Shown here: positions 52,882-62,925 of the stretch, piece by piece | Layout of the letters: each line of letters starts with the position of its first letter | Position numbering within the stretch: the stretch's first letter is position 1 | Source: Pseudobutyrivibrio sp. | GTDB lineage: Bacteria > Bacillota > Clostridia > Lachnospirales > Lachnospiraceae | Direction: 5' to 3' | Length of the DNA: 64,000 bases | NCBI RefSeq assembly: GCF_015057185.1 | Contig: NZ_SVEV01000001.1 | Location: 124,001 to 188,000 of the forward strand | The notes under the pieces: generated by a model | What the model was told of the DNA's origin: nothing | What the model saw: the letters and a program-made list of their open reading frames with translations, nothing else | The model's database searches: none | Made by a program: the position numbers and the translations under genes

Positions 52882-53307
52882 TTAATCATCTGATAACGAA
52901 CCTAGAAGCGCGTCCTCTAAGGAAGCCTCAAGCTTAGTTTTGTTGAGAAGAAGCTCTTTATTCTCCCTCTCTAGCTTTGAAATTGTTTCTTCTAAAGTTT
53001 CTGTTTTTAACTGAGCTGAAATTAAATCATGCTTAAGATTGTAAATCTCTTTATCTCTAATCTCTAAATCTGACTCAAGGGATTCGACCTGTGTCTTTGC
53101 TTTGAAATAGTCGTCTGCAATATTCAGCTCAAGCAGTGTGGCCTTTAGGTCAGCTGAAATACGCTTGTAATCATCAATTGAATTAAACTCATCAAGTTTT
53201 GAATTGATGTAATTAGCTATCTTCTGAAGGTATTCTTCAGACTCGTAGCCACTTAACGTATATACTTTTCCGCCTATAAGCACCTTTGCGCTCTTTTCGG
53301 AAACCAT
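52882..53307 (-). CDS. zapA: Cell division protein ZapA
   Basis: 141 residues from ATG at 53307 with GGGAGG 8 bases upstream. KVLIGGKVYTLSGYESEEYLQKIANYIN is the ZapA fold (KVLIGGKVYTLSGYESEE shown in part), followed by a long coiled coil. ZapA crosslinks FtsZ filaments. It is first in a unit with the U32, SEDS and PBP genes, a division/cell-wall group. Confidence 0.9.
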   Translation of the reverse strand: MVSEKSAKVLIGGKVYTLSGYESEEYLQKIANYINSKLDEFNSIDDYKRISADLKATLLELNIADDYFKAKTQVESLESDLEIRDKEIYNLKHDLISAQLKTETLEETISKLERENKELLLNKTKLEASLEDALLGSLSDD

Positions 53308-53338
53308 AACGCATCCTCCCGTCAGAAATTCAAATATA

Positions 53339-53367
53339 ATTATATATATATTTAGCCTTAAAAACAA
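53339..53367 (-). promoter_or_regulatory. Promoter of zapA
   Basis: On the minus strand TTGTTT (53367-53362), 17-base spacer, TATAAT (53344-53339), about 25 bases before the zapA ribosome binding site. Confidence 0.7.
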
Positions 53368-53432
53368 GACTTAGAGTGAGTATAATCCCACAATTTATAT
53401 ATCTTTTTGATTTTCAAATGAATATTAAAAAC

Positions 53433-54443
53433 CTATAAGATTTCTGGAACAGGCATATTAAAATGCTCATAAGCAACCTTTGTAGCCACTCTTCCTTTTG
53501 GCGTACGAATTATTAAACCATTTTGTAATAGATAAGGCTCATAAACATCCTCTATTGTACCAGAATCCTCTCCTACTGTTGCAGCAAGATTATCAAGACC
53601 TACAGGGCCTCCATTAAATTTCTCGATAATGGCTAAAAGAATATTTCTATCGTTATTATCAAGTCCTAAAGTATCCACCTCTAAAGAATCAAGTGTAGTG
53701 GCAGCTACTTCTTTAGTGATTTCACCGTCGAACTTAACCTGAGCGTAATCCCTAACTCGTTTTAAGTATCTATTAGCCAAACGAGGGGTTCCTCTAGATC
53801 TAAGGGCTATCTGGTATGCCCCCTCATAATCTATTGGTGCATCAAGCTTTGCCGCTGATGCTGTAACTATTGTAGAAAGCTCCTCTGGTGTATAGTAATC
53901 CATGTGTCCAATAATACCAAATCTATCTCTAAGTGGTGCAGAAAGAAGTCCCGGTCTTGTAGTTGCACCAATAAGAGTAAATCTAGGTAATTTTGTATGG
54001 ATAGAACGAGCTGTAGTATCTTTGCCCATTACAATATCCACTGCAAAATCTTCCATTGCAGAATATAGAGTCTCCTCTACAGGTTTTGACAATCTATGAA
54101 TTTCATCAATAAATAATATGTCTCCATCCTTTAAGGTCATAAGAACAGCTACAATCTCACCTGGAATTGTAATAGCAGGACCAGATGTGACCTTGATGTT
54201 TGACCCCATTTCACCAGCCACAATGCCAGCAAGTGTAGTCTTTCCAAGTCCCGGCGGGCCATACAACAAAACATGGTCCAGTGCATCACCACGCTGTTTT
54301 GCAGCCTCAATGTAGATTTTCATATTCTCTTTGACCTTTGACTGACCAATATAGCCATCAAATGTCTTAGGTCTAAGTGCATTATCATTTACCAAGTCTT
54401 CGTGACTTGCTATTGTCGAAGTTATTTGCTTGTTACTTAACAT
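53433..54443 (-). CDS. ruvB: Holliday junction branch migration helicase RuvB
   Basis: 336 residues, family length. [19 protein letters not shown], Walker [38 protein letters not shown] and [17 protein letters not shown] are unmistakable. It forms the motor of the RuvAB complex, starting 13 bases after ruvA. Confidence 0.98.
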   Translation of the reverse strand: MLSNKQITSTIASHEDLVNDNALRPKTFDGYIGQSKVKENMKIYIEAAKQRGDALDHVLLYGPPGLGKTTLAGIVAGEMGSNIKVTSGPAITIPGEIVAVLMTLKDGDILFIDEIHRLSKPVEETLYSAMEDFAVDIVMGKDTTARSIHTKLPRFTLIGATTRPGLLSAPLRDRFGIIGHMDYYTPEELSTIVTASAAKLDAPIDYEGAYQIALRSRGTPRLANRYLKRVRDYAQVKFDGEITKEVAATTLDSLEVDTLGLDNNDRNILLAIIEKFNGGPVGLDNLAATVGEDSGTIEDVYEPYLLQNGLIIRTPKGRVATKVAYEHFNMPVPEIL

Positions 54444-54456
54444 TTATTTTCCCCAT

Positions 54457-55074
54457 TTATAAGAACGACATTTGCTTTAATGTATCTGAAAGCAATTGTT
54501 CTGTAGTAGTAGATTCTGTGATAGTCATCTTATCTAAAGCACGAGCCGCATTACTTGGAGAGTACCCCAGTGATACAAGAGCTTCAAGGACCTCTTCCTT
54601 GACTGTTGTAGTTGGGGCTGCCGACTTTTTGCCAGATAAATCAGAGGTGATTTTGGCCTCAAAGGCTCCGATAATATCAACCTTGTCCTTAAGATCGATA
54701 ATTGCACGTTCTGCAGTTTTCTTTCCTACACCAGGAACAGCGGAAAACGCCTTGGCGTCAGAGCCTGCAACTGCAAACTGAATATCACTAACAGTCATCG
54801 AGCTAAGAATTGCAAGAGCCCCCTTAGGACCTATTCCACTAACAGAAAGAAGAAGCTCAAACATCTTAAGCTCCTCCTTATCACAAAATCCATATAAAGT
54901 AAGAGAATCTTCTTTTGGAATTAGCTTGGTTTCAAGTTTAATCTCTGAACCAATATTAGGTAATTGTCTAATTGTGTTCATAGATGAACTGATACCATAA
55001 CCAATTCCATTATTCTCAACTATAATTGTATTCTCATCAATATCAGAAAGTATACCTCTAATAAAAGAAATCAA
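54457..55074 (-). CDS. ruvA: Holliday junction-binding protein RuvA
   Basis: 205 residues. MISFIRGILSDIDENTIIVE, the helix-hairpin-helix motifs LLSVSGIGPKGALAIL and FSAVPGVGKKTAERAI, and the C-terminal domain III. It loads RuvB on junctions. RuvC is absent here, RecU being the resolvase. Confidence 0.97.
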   Translation of the reverse strand: MISFIRGILSDIDENTIIVENNGIGYGISSSMNTIRQLPNIGSEIKLETKLIPKEDSLTLYGFCDKEELKMFELLLSVSGIGPKGALAILSSMTVSDIQFAVAGSDAKAFSAVPGVGKKTAERAIIDLKDKVDIIGAFEAKITSDLSGKKSAAPTTTVKEEVLEALVSLGYSPSNAARALDKMTITESTTTEQLLSDTLKQMSFL

Positions 55075-55091
55075 TGTTATTCTCCCTTTGA

Positions 55092-56522
55092 TTAAACTTG
55101 TTCTCCAATGAAGTAGAACCCTTTACAACAGTTTAACCTAACATCGACTAATTTTCCAATTAAAGATTCATCTCCTGGGAAATGAACTGTAACATTATTA
55201 GCAAGCTTTCCTGATACAAGAGAGCTATCCTGCTCGTTAACATCCTCAACAAGAACCTTTTGAACAGTACCTTCAAGGGCTTTAACCTTATCATGACCAT
55301 GCTTTTGAACTAAAGCAAGAAGTCTATCGAATCTATCCTTTACAACATCCTCTGGAACCTGATTATCCATTGCAGCAGCAGGTGTACCAGTTCTCTTTGA
55401 ATAAATAAATGTAAATGCAGAATCATAATGAACCTTGTCAACTACATCCATTGTTTCAAGGAAGTCCTCTTCTGTCTCTCCAGGGAATCCAACAATAATA
55501 TCAGTTGTAATGGCAACATCAGGAATTCTGGCGCGAAGCTTTTCTACCAATCCAAGATAATGCTCCTTAGTGTAGCGACGATTCATCTTCTTGAGAATCT
55601 CTGTACTTCCTGACTGTAATGGTAAATGCATGTGATGACAAACCTTTGGAAGTGTAGCCATTGCCTCAATAAGCTCATCTGATAAATCCTTTGGATGAGG
55701 AGTCATAAAACGAATTCTCTCAAGGCCCTCAATGTCATTAACCATCTTTAATAATTCTGCAAATGTAGTCTTTTCTTCAAGGCCTACTCCATAAGAATTA
55801 ACATTTTGTCCGAGAAGCATAACCTCAACTACACCGTCAGCAACTAATCCCTTGATTTCATTTACAATGTCCTCTGGCTTTCTTGAACGCTCACGGCCTC
55901 TTACATATGGCACGATGCAATATGTACAGAAGTTGTTGCAGCCAAAGCTAATATTTACACCTGACTTGAAAGGATATTTTCTTGAGATAGGTAAATTCTC
56001 AACAATTTTGTCTGTATCCTTCCAAATATCGATAATCATACCCTTTTTATTTAAAAGGGCTGTTGTAAATAACTCTGCAAACTTGTAAAGATTATGAGTA
56101 CCAAAAATAAGGTCTACAAACTTGTAATTAGCTTTAAGATGCTCAATAACAGTAGGTTCCTGCATCATACAGCCGCAAAGACCAATCATCATGTCTTTGT
56201 TTTTCTTTTTATAACCATGAAGAATACCAAGGTGACCATATACCTTGTTATTTGCATTCTCTCTAACAGTACAAGTGTTGTAAATTACAAAATCTGCATT
56301 CTCATTTTCTGTTTCTACATAACCGATTTCCTTGAGAACACCTAGAAGCTTCTCTGAATCTCTAGCATTCATCTGACAACCAAAGGTTGTAACACAGCAT
56401 GTAAGCTTACGTCCAAGCTCAGCTTCCTTTTTTGCAATAATCTTTTTTGCCTCAGCAATAAAATAATACTGACGCTCTGGCTCCTGCTCTGGAGCATTGT
56501 TTAATAAATCTGTAATATTCAT
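55092..56522 (-). CDS. miaB: tRNA-2-methylthio-N6-dimethylallyladenosine synthase
   Basis: 476 residues. TTFGCQMNARDSEKL, NTCTVRENANNKVYGHLG and GCNNFCTYCIVPYVRGRERS give the two Fe-S clusters; a TRAM domain ends it. It methylthiolates i6A37 of tRNAs. It is distinguished from RimO by the MNxxDS-type N-terminal motif. Confidence 0.97.
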   Translation of the reverse strand: MNITDLLNNAPEQEPERQYYFIAEAKKIIAKKEAELGRKLTCCVTTFGCQMNARDSEKLLGVLKEIGYVETENENADFVIYNTCTVRENANNKVYGHLGILHGYKKKNKDMMIGLCGCMMQEPTVIEHLKANYKFVDLIFGTHNLYKFAELFTTALLNKKGMIIDIWKDTDKIVENLPISRKYPFKSGVNISFGCNNFCTYCIVPYVRGRERSRKPEDIVNEIKGLVADGVVEVMLLGQNVNSYGVGLEEKTTFAELLKMVNDIEGLERIRFMTPHPKDLSDELIEAMATLPKVCHHMHLPLQSGSTEILKKMNRRYTKEHYLGLVEKLRARIPDVAITTDIIVGFPGETEEDFLETMDVVDKVHYDSAFTFIYSKRTGTPAAAMDNQVPEDVVKDRFDRLLALVQKHGHDKVKALEGTVQKVLVEDVNEQDSSLVSGKLANNVTVHFPGDESLIGKLVDVRLNCCKGFYFIGEQV

Positions 56523-56540
56523 TTATAAATTCCTATCTAA

Positions 56541-57785
56541 TTATTTTCTAACCTGTCCATCTCCATAGATGGTGTATTTATAGCTTGTGAGAGCCATAAG
56601 TCCCATAGGACCTCTAGCATGAAGCTTCTGGGTACTGATACCAATTTCAGCTCCAAAACCAAACTCAAAGCCATCTGTAAATCGAGTTGATGCGTTTACG
56701 TATACGCAAGCAGCATCAATTCCATTTAAGAATTTCTCAGCATTATCTTTATCATTTGTGATAATAGCTTCTGAGTGGCCTGTGTTATATTTATTAATAT
56801 GTTCAATAGCCTCTTCTACAGACGCTACAGTTTTAACAGAAATAATATAGTCTAAATACTCTGTTGCAAAGTCTTGCTCAGTGGCAGCATCAGCGCCTTC
56901 CATAAGAGCCTTTGCTTTCTCATCTGCAAAAATCTGTACTCCCTTTGCTCTAAGTTCTTTATTTAAAACAGGGAGCAATTTACTTGCAATATTTTCATTT
57001 ATAACAAGAGACTCACATGCATTACATACGCCAATACGTTGAGTCTTCGCATTTACGATAATATTTACAGCCATATCAATGTCTGCATCATAATCAACAT
57101 AGATATGACAATTGCCAGAGCCTGTTTCAATCACTGGAACAGATGCATTCTCAACAACTGATTTAATTAAACCAGCACTACCTCTAGGAATAAGCACATC
57201 AATATATCCGTTTAAACGCATCATTTCTTTGGCTGTCTCACGACTAGTATCCTCAATAAGAGTGATTGCATCCTCAGGAAAACCACCTACTCTAAGAGCA
57301 TCCTTTATAACCTTAACGATTGCCTTATTAGATTCGAGTGCATCACTACCGCCCTTTAAAATGACAGCGTTACCTGTTTTAAAGCAAAGTCCAAAAACAT
57401 CAGCAGTTACATTAGGTCTAGCCTCATAAATAACACCAACAACACCAATTGGTACAAGTCGCTTTTTAATATCAAGTCCATTAGGACGTGTAAACTCTTC
57501 AACAACTTTTCCGATTGGGTCCTCAAGGGCTACAACCTCACGAAGACCATCTGCCATCCCCTTGATTCTTGACTCATCTAATTTAAGTCTATCTAAAAGT
57601 CCTTGGGATAATCCCTTTTGGGCTCCATTTTCCATATCAATAGCATTAGCAGAAATAATTGAAGCAGCATTTGCTTCTAATGCATCAGCCACAGCTGTGA
57701 TTGCAGCATTCTTTTTTTCTGTAGATAGTGAAGCTACGCTATATTTAACATTTTTTGCTTTAGTAGCTAGTTCAAGTAAAGTCAT
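56541..57785 (-). CDS. proA: Glutamate-5-semialdehyde dehydrogenase (gamma-glutamyl phosphate reductase)
   Basis: 414 residues, family length. [27 protein letters not shown] (start [18 protein letters not shown] shown), the catalytic Cys in [11 protein letters not shown], and the C-terminal [18 protein letters not shown]. Second step of proline synthesis. It overlaps the folate enzyme gene by one base; proB lies just beyond, interrupted by two small genes. Confidence 0.97.
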   Translation of the reverse strand: MTLLELATKAKNVKYSVASLSTEKKNAAITAVADALEANAASIISANAIDMENGAQKGLSQGLLDRLKLDESRIKGMADGLREVVALEDPIGKVVEEFTRPNGLDIKKRLVPIGVVGVIYEARPNVTADVFGLCFKTGNAVILKGGSDALESNKAIVKVIKDALRVGGFPEDAITLIEDTSRETAKEMMRLNGYIDVLIPRGSAGLIKSVVENASVPVIETGSGNCHIYVDYDADIDMAVNIIVNAKTQRIGVCNACESLVINENIASKLLPVLNKELRAKGVQIFADEKAKALMEGADAATEQDFATEYLDYIISVKTVASVEEAIEHINKYNTGHSEAIITNDKDNAEKFLNGIDAACVYVNASTRFTDGFEFGFGAEIGISTQKLHARGPMGLMALTSYKYTIYGDGQVRK

Positions 57786-58375
57786 TATGCACCTCTTTTT
57801 ATAAGCCTGTCATTAGTTACAATATAGTCTAAAGGCATGTCATGCGCCTCTATCTTCAAATTATCAACCATCTGTTGTTCAAATCCAACACCGATTTTAA
57901 TATAGTTAGAATGTTGTTCAAAAAATCTATCATAATAACCGCCACCATATCCAATACGATTACAGCTATTATCAAAGGACACCCCAGGTGTAATAACCAC
58001 CACCTCATCCTGCACTGCTTCTAACAATGGCAAATCCTTGCAGGGCTCCATTATTCCATAAGCACCTGTACTAAAATCCTTTGAAAAATCATTAACTTCA
58101 TGAAACGATAATTCATGTCTATCAGAATCAGATATAGGAAAAAAAATACGCTTTCCTTTACTTTTTAAAATATTATACAGTCCACGTAAATCAACCTCTG
58201 AGCCAAACGGATAGAAACATAAAAAAATATTAGCTCCTTTAAAATCAGATTCTAAAAGAGCCAAAACGTTTTCTGTAATATCCTGAGACATAGATTCTCT
58301 TTGTTCCAAAGAAATATTGTCTCGTATGCTTTTAATTTTTTTTCTAAGTTCTTTATTATTTAGAAACTTTTCCAT
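57785..58375 (-). CDS. 5-formyltetrahydrofolate cyclo-ligase
   Basis: 196 residues from ATG at 58375, chosen because it overlaps the end of ynzC by 20 bases and the protein begins there in the family; earlier ATGs (58414 onward) are possible. Motifs are [16 protein letters not shown] and [15 protein letters not shown]. It converts 5-formyl-THF to 5,10-methenyl-THF. The start has no clear ribosome binding site, suggesting translational coupling. Confidence 0.88.
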   Translation of the reverse strand: MEKFLNNKELRKKIKSIRDNISLEQRESMSQDITENVLALLESDFKGANIFLCFYPFGSEVDLRGLYNILKSKGKRIFFPISDSDRHELSFHEVNDFSKDFSTGAYGIMEPCKDLPLLEAVQDEVVVITPGVSFDNSCNRIGYGGGYYDRFFEQHSNYIKIGVGFEQQMVDNLKIEAHDMPLDYIVTNDRLIKRGA

Positions 58376-58577
58376 ATTTTTCGCCAAGATTCTCCACCTT
58401 GCCATTTTCATCAACTATATCAATATTGTTAAGCTGAGCTCTAACATTGCCTCTTATAGCTTCTATATATGCTTTTCTAAGCTTTGCCTGCTCTTCCTTT
58501 TCAGCATCTGTAAGACCTTCTGCTTTTTGCTTGTGATAAAGCTCATTAATTCTCGCAATATCTTTCTCTGTAATCAT
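58356..58577 (-). CDS. DUF896 protein (YnzC family)
   Basis: 73 residues. [40 protein letters not shown] match UPF0291/YnzC, a small helical Firmicute protein of unknown role, in Bacillus linked to the SOS yneA operon. Here it is between proB and the folate enzyme, 2 bases after proB. Confidence 0.92.
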   Translation of the reverse strand: MITEKDIARINELYHKQKAEGLTDAEKEEQAKLRKAYIEAIRGNVRAQLNNIDIVDENGKVENLGEKYGKVSK

Positions 58578-58579
58578 AA

Positions 58580-59413
58580 TTAATCCTCTAACAAATCTAA
58601 TATTCGAACATCATCGCGCTTATTAGCAACAAATAATGTTCCTTTATCTTTATTTTCAAAAATCCTATGTATATTACCTATATGGGCACCATTTGTTATA
58701 ACCATGTCTGCGCCGCTATATGTAGCAATCTGAGCTGCACGAAGCTTTGCAGTCATACCACCTGTTCCAACATTTGATGAGCTTTCAGAGCTAGCCATGT
58801 TCATTACATCATCAACGCTCTCAACTATAGGTACAAACTCTGCATCAGGATTAGTAGCAGGATTATCTGTATATAATCCCTCTATGTCTGAAAGTAAAAC
58901 TAATGCATCAGCCTTAACAAGAGCGGTAACAATGGCAGACAAAGAATCATTATCGCCAAACTGAATCTCATGAGTGGCAACGGTATCATTTTCATTTACA
59001 ACAGGAATGACACCAAGAGAAAATAGCTCTTCAAATGTATTTCGTGCATTTTCTCTAGATTCTGGATCAGTCATAGTCTTTTTGGTCATTAGAATCTGAC
59101 CTGCTCTTTGATTGTACTCAGAAAAAAGCTTTTGATATACAGACATCAGATAGGCCTGTCCAATGGACGCACACGCTTGTTTAGTAGCCAAATCCTTTGG
59201 ACGCTCCTTTAGCCCAATAGCATAACGTCCAACAGCTATTGCTCCGGAGGAAACAAGACAAACATCCTTTCCTTGAGCTCTTAAGTCGCATAACTGTCTA
59301 ACTAAACGTTCTAGCTTTGTGTAATCGATATTGCCTGTAGCATCATGTGTAATAGTTGAAGAACCAACTTTTACAACTACTCTTTGTTTCTTTGTAAAAT
59401 CTCGACCGTACAT
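58580..59413 (-). CDS. proB: Glutamate 5-kinase, without PUA domain
   Basis: 277 residues. [45 protein letters not shown] and [16 protein letters not shown] are the amino-acid kinase motifs. It lacks the C-terminal PUA domain of the E. coli enzyme (~367 residues), a common variant in Firmicutes. First step of proline synthesis; feedback by proline acts on the kinase domain. Confidence 0.96.
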   Translation of the reverse strand: MYGRDFTKKQRVVVKVGSSTITHDATGNIDYTKLERLVRQLCDLRAQGKDVCLVSSGAIAVGRYAIGLKERPKDLATKQACASIGQAYLMSVYQKLFSEYNQRAGQILMTKKTMTDPESRENARNTFEELFSLGVIPVVNENDTVATHEIQFGDNDSLSAIVTALVKADALVLLSDIEGLYTDNPATNPDAEFVPIVESVDDVMNMASSESSSNVGTGGMTAKLRAAQIATYSGADMVITNGAHIGNIHRIFENKDKGTLFVANKRDDVRILDLLED

Positions 59414-59440
59414 AATTATCTCCCAAAATATTTCCGCATA

Positions 59441-59470
59441 ATCATACCACTAAAGCCTATACAAGCGCAA
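59441..59470 (-). promoter_or_regulatory. Possible promoter of proB
   Basis: On the minus strand TTGCGC (59470-59465), 18-base spacer, TATGAT (59446-59441), about 30 bases before proB. Moderate match. Confidence 0.45.
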
Positions 59471-59498
59471 GAATCATTATAAATTAAATGAGGCACAA

Positions 59499-61412
59499 TT
59501 AATTTACCTTGATGTATTCCAAAAACTCCTTTTTCGAAAGAGGCTCAGAAAAATAATAGCCTTGGAAATAATCAACTCCATATTTTTGTAGTTCATGTAT
59601 TTGATTATCCGTTTCTACACCTTCAACTAGGACTTTACAGCCCAAACCATGAACCATATTAATACTATTCTCAAGAATAACTCGTCCTCGTTCTGCCCTC
59701 ATGGCATTCCATAAAATACTCTTATCAATTTTTACAATATCAAAATCAAGGGAAAATATTCCTTCAACATTTGAATAGCCTGTGCCGTAATCATCCATTG
59801 AAAGAGAAAATCCTGCCCCCTTTAATTGATGAGCAACCTTTGATAATACGGAGTAGTTTTCTGCCCCAACAGATTCAGTAATCTCAAAATTAATAGATGA
59901 ATGCTTTACTTTATATTGGTCTACTATGGCGATTATGTGATTAAAAAATCCAGGTCTCAAGCATTGAACAACAGACAAATTTACATTAATGCAATCAAGA
60001 TTGTTTTTCTCAAGAACTCCAGTCTGAATCAATTGGCAAACCTGATGTAATACAAAATCATCTATTTGATCAACAAATCCAATTTGCTCAGCAATAGGAA
60101 TAAATTCTTCTGGGGAAATATCACCTACGTTTTCGTCATGCATACGTACTAATGCTTCTGCCCCATGAAGCACCTTACCATCACCACAGAATGTAGGCTG
60201 ATAGAAAACTTCAAATTTTTGATTGTTAATACTATTTTTGATAGCCCTTTCTATTTCAGAACGGCGAGTAATCCATTCGATTTCACCATGCTCACTTATT
60301 ACGCTTTGAGGGATAATACTGTCAGCTATATAAGCAATTTCTTCATGTGAATGAATCTGTTCTGGAATAACTGCTTTAAACACAGAAGCATTTAATTTGA
60401 AGGAGTTATCATAAATATCCCAAAGATTATTAAATCTCTCTACTATTTTAGATAAGTATCCATCGGCTTTGTCTAGCTCGTTACTATCACAAATAATCAC
60501 AAAGCACTCTTTGCTTGGACTATATATTTTATATCTAGGCACCAAAGTCTTTAAAAAATCTGTAACAGCAATAGCTAAAGCATCATAATTGTTAGAACGA
60601 GTAACCCTCTCAATAATATTGGCATTAGAAATTTTAATAAATATCAAGCCAGCCTTTTCATTCATAATTAGCATATTATGAACATCATTGTGGAGTGCAA
60701 TACGATTATATATTCCTGTGTCCACGTGCATTCTATCGTCTTCATTTTCTATAGCAAGCATGGCACCCATTAATGCTAAGGCTTCTGAAAAAAGCTCCGT
60801 TTTCAAATCAATATAAAGCAGCTGAATTACAACCCCTGCCATAGTTAATAAAAACAGATATGATAAGGCGACACTTCTACGTGGTGTAATAGCTTTCCAT
60901 GAAAATAAGAGCTCAAACACAGATAGCGCAAAATAAAATACTGCAACCCAGTAAATAATATATTCGCCCCAGTTTCTATGGAACTTGAATAAGAAATCAT
61001 AGTAGAAAACGCAATTATAAAATGGGTTAAGTAAAACAAGTATTTCTGTGCATATAAACGGAATATGGAGTAAAAATGATTTAAATAATGAACGTCTCCT
61101 GCTTTTACCAGTTACACAAGATACATAATCGTATAACATAGGACAAAGAGCAGAATGAAACAAGAAATATATATTCTGGGAAACTATAAGGCCCCAGTAG
61201 CTTGTGATTGATTTAGCATAATCAGTTTCAAAAACGGAAGTAGTCAATTCGGAAATCGAATTAATAAGAATAATAAATAATACAATAAGAAACCATCTAT
61301 TTTGCGGCTTATCTGTTCTCTTTTGAATAAGTGTAAATATAAGAACAAATACAGTTATAGCTAAAGCAGTTGCAAAAAATGCCATGTGAAATTGATTAAT
61401 CATAATGACCAT
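59499..61412 (-). CDS. Membrane-bound EAL-domain protein with degenerate GGDEF (probable c-di-GMP phosphodiesterase)
   Basis: 637 residues from ATG at 61412, 12 bases after GGAGG; TTG 61421 and ATG 61403 are alternatives. Seven or so membrane segments (~10-225), then a GGDEF-like region lacking the GGDEF motif (FVIICDSNELDKADGYLS instead), then an EAL domain (~395-637). The EAL catalytic set is complete: HGAEALVRMHDE, NVNLSVVQ, FEITES, MDDYGTGYSN, VKIDKS, VEGVET and QGYYFSEP. It likely degrades c-di-GMP in response to a membrane signal, lowering biofilm or motility switching. Confidence 0.9.
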   Translation of the reverse strand: MVIMINQFHMAFFATALAITVFVLIFTLIQKRTDKPQNRWFLIVLFIILINSISELTTSVFETDYAKSITSYWGLIVSQNIYFLFHSALCPMLYDYVSCVTGKSRRRSLFKSFLLHIPFICTEILVLLNPFYNCVFYYDFLFKFHRNWGEYIIYWVAVFYFALSVFELLFSWKAITPRRSVALSYLFLLTMAGVVIQLLYIDLKTELFSEALALMGAMLAIENEDDRMHVDTGIYNRIALHNDVHNMLIMNEKAGLIFIKISNANIIERVTRSNNYDALAIAVTDFLKTLVPRYKIYSPSKECFVIICDSNELDKADGYLSKIVERFNNLWDIYDNSFKLNASVFKAVIPEQIHSHEEIAYIADSIIPQSVISEHGEIEWITRRSEIERAIKNSINNQKFEVFYQPTFCGDGKVLHGAEALVRMHDENVGDISPEEFIPIAEQIGFVDQIDDFVLHQVCQLIQTGVLEKNNLDCINVNLSVVQCLRPGFFNHIIAIVDQYKVKHSSINFEITESVGAENYSVLSKVAHQLKGAGFSLSMDDYGTGYSNVEGIFSLDFDIVKIDKSILWNAMRAERGRVILENSINMVHGLGCKVLVEGVETDNQIHELQKYGVDYFQGYYFSEPLSKKEFLEYIKVN

Positions 61413-61441
61413 CTTTATCAATATCCTCCAAAATCATTTAA

Positions 61442-61454
61442 TGCAAACGTTTCT
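61442..61454. promoter_or_regulatory. cre-like palindrome upstream of the EAL gene
   Basis: TGCAAACGTTTCT, on the minus strand AGAAACGTTTGCA, resembles CcpA/LacI-type operators (core AAACGTTT). It lies about 30-42 bases before the EAL start. Weak match; one of many possible sites. Confidence 0.3.
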
Positions 61455-61490
61455 TTAAAAAATCCCTTTGATTATGTTAACATTAAATTA

Positions 61491-61522
61491 GCTCCTCGAC
61501 AATAATCGAGGAGCCTTTTTTG
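61491..61522 (+). terminator. Hairpin with T run on the plus strand after rnfB
   Basis: GCTCCTCGA (61491-61499) pairs with TCGAGGAGC (61506-61514), followed by CTTTTTTG on the plus strand. There is no plus-strand gene nearby; on the minus strand the stem is followed only by TAATTTAAT. It could act weakly for rnfB, or stop antisense transcription entering the rnf genes. Confidence 0.7.
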
Positions 61523-61529
61523 TAATAAT

Positions 61530-62321
61530 CTAGAGAATTATCTTTCTAGGACAAACTTCAGCACACTTGCCACAGCTTGTACATTTTTCTTGATCTATAT
61601 GAGCATAAAAACCATCAACGGTAATTGCACCAAATTCACAAGTCTTTTCGCATTTGTGACATCCGATACACCCCACCTTACAAACGCTCATAACATCCTT
61701 ACCTTTGTCATTGTTATGACATTGAACAGCATGTCCAAAATCATAAGGGATAAGCTCAATAAGGTGATTAGGACAAGTTGCAACGCATTTTCCGCAAGCC
61801 TTGCAGGCTTCTTTATCTACCACTGCAACTCCATCTACGATATGGATTGCATCAAATGGACAAGCCTTTACACATGAGCCAAAGCCCATACAACCATAGG
61901 AACAAGCTTTTGGTCCTCCACCAGGAACAAAAGCCATTGCCTTACAATCCTCAACTCCAGTGTAATCATAAAGCTGTTTAGCATTCTCACAAGTACCATT
62001 ACACATAACAAAGGCAACTTTGCGAACACCTTCTTCTGCAGCTACACCCATAATTTCGGAAATCTGAGCAGCTACAGGAGCGCCACCAACTGGACATTGG
62101 TTAACCGGAGCTTCTCCTTTAGCTATAGCAGCTGCCAAACCTGAACAACCAGCATATCCGCAACCACCGCAGTTATTTCCTGGTAAGACTCCAAGTACAG
62201 CCTCCTCTTTTGGATCAACCTCAACCTTAAACTTCTCTGCTGAGAAGCAAAGGAAAAATCCTATAATACAACCAGTAGCGCCAACAATAACAGCTGCCAG
62301 TAAAATTCCTGTTATACTCAT
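61530..62321 (-). CDS. rnfB: Electron transport complex protein RnfB
   Basis: 263 residues. One N-terminal membrane segment (~4-25), the RnfB domain with PGNNCGGCGYAGC and CPVGG cysteines, then ferredoxin-type motifs CVKACP, CKACGKCVATCP, CIGCHKCEKTC and CTSCGKCAEVCP. It brings electrons from ferredoxin to the Rnf complex, which reduces NAD+ while pumping Na+ or H+. It is the last gene after rnfA. Confidence 0.96.
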   Translation of the reverse strand: MSITGILLAAVIVGATGCIIGFFLCFSAEKFKVEVDPKEEAVLGVLPGNNCGGCGYAGCSGLAAAIAKGEAPVNQCPVGGAPVAAQISEIMGVAAEEGVRKVAFVMCNGTCENAKQLYDYTGVEDCKAMAFVPGGGPKACSYGCMGFGSCVKACPFDAIHIVDGVAVVDKEACKACGKCVATCPNHLIELIPYDFGHAVQCHNNDKGKDVMSVCKVGCIGCHKCEKTCEFGAITVDGFYAHIDQEKCTSCGKCAEVCPRKIIL

Positions 62322-62334
62322 TTGTCAGCCCTCC

Positions 62335-62925
62335 TTATAATGATATAACTCCTGAGAATCCAAGAAATGCCATAGCCATAAGTCCTGCTGTAATGAGGAC
62401 AATAGCTGAACCCTTGAATGTCTCTGGAATATCGTTGTATTCGATTTTCTCACGTATACCAGCCATAATTACAATTGCAATTGTAAAACCAACTGCTACG
62501 CCAAAGCCATTGATGACTGATTTGAGAATATCGTATTCTTTAGTAACATTATTAATTGCTGTACCAAGTACTGCACAGTTTGTTGTGATAAGTGGAAGGT
62601 AAACTCCCAATGATTCATAAAGTGAAGGTACACTCTTTTTAAGGAACATCTCAACAAACTGAACTAAGGCTGCTATTACAAGAATAAATACAATTGTCTG
62701 CATGTATTCAAATCCTGTAGGTGCCAAAATAAATTTATAAATTACACTTGATACAAATGAAGCTATCGTAATTACGAATATTACGGCGCCGCCCATACCA
62801 GCTGCTGTTTCTACTCGTTTTGAAACTCCAAGGAAAGGACAAAGTCCTAGGAACTGAGAAAGAACAACGTTATTTACAATAGCCGAAGAAACAAGTAATA
62901 AAATTAATCCTGTAACATAACTCAT
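62335..62925 (-). CDS. rnfA: Electron transport complex protein RnfA
   Basis: 196 residues with six membrane segments. NNVVLSQFLGLCPFLGVSKR and PLITTNCAVLGTAINNV are the RnfA/NqrE signatures. Its Cys pair binds a membrane iron-sulfur centre with RnfE. It overlaps rnfE by one base. Confidence 0.97.
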   Translation of the reverse strand: MSYVTGLILLLVSSAIVNNVVLSQFLGLCPFLGVSKRVETAAGMGGAVIFVITIASFVSSVIYKFILAPTGFEYMQTIVFILVIAALVQFVEMFLKKSVPSLYESLGVYLPLITTNCAVLGTAINNVTKEYDILKSVINGFGVAVGFTIAIVIMAGIREKIEYNDIPETFKGSAIVLITAGLMAMAFLGFSGVISL

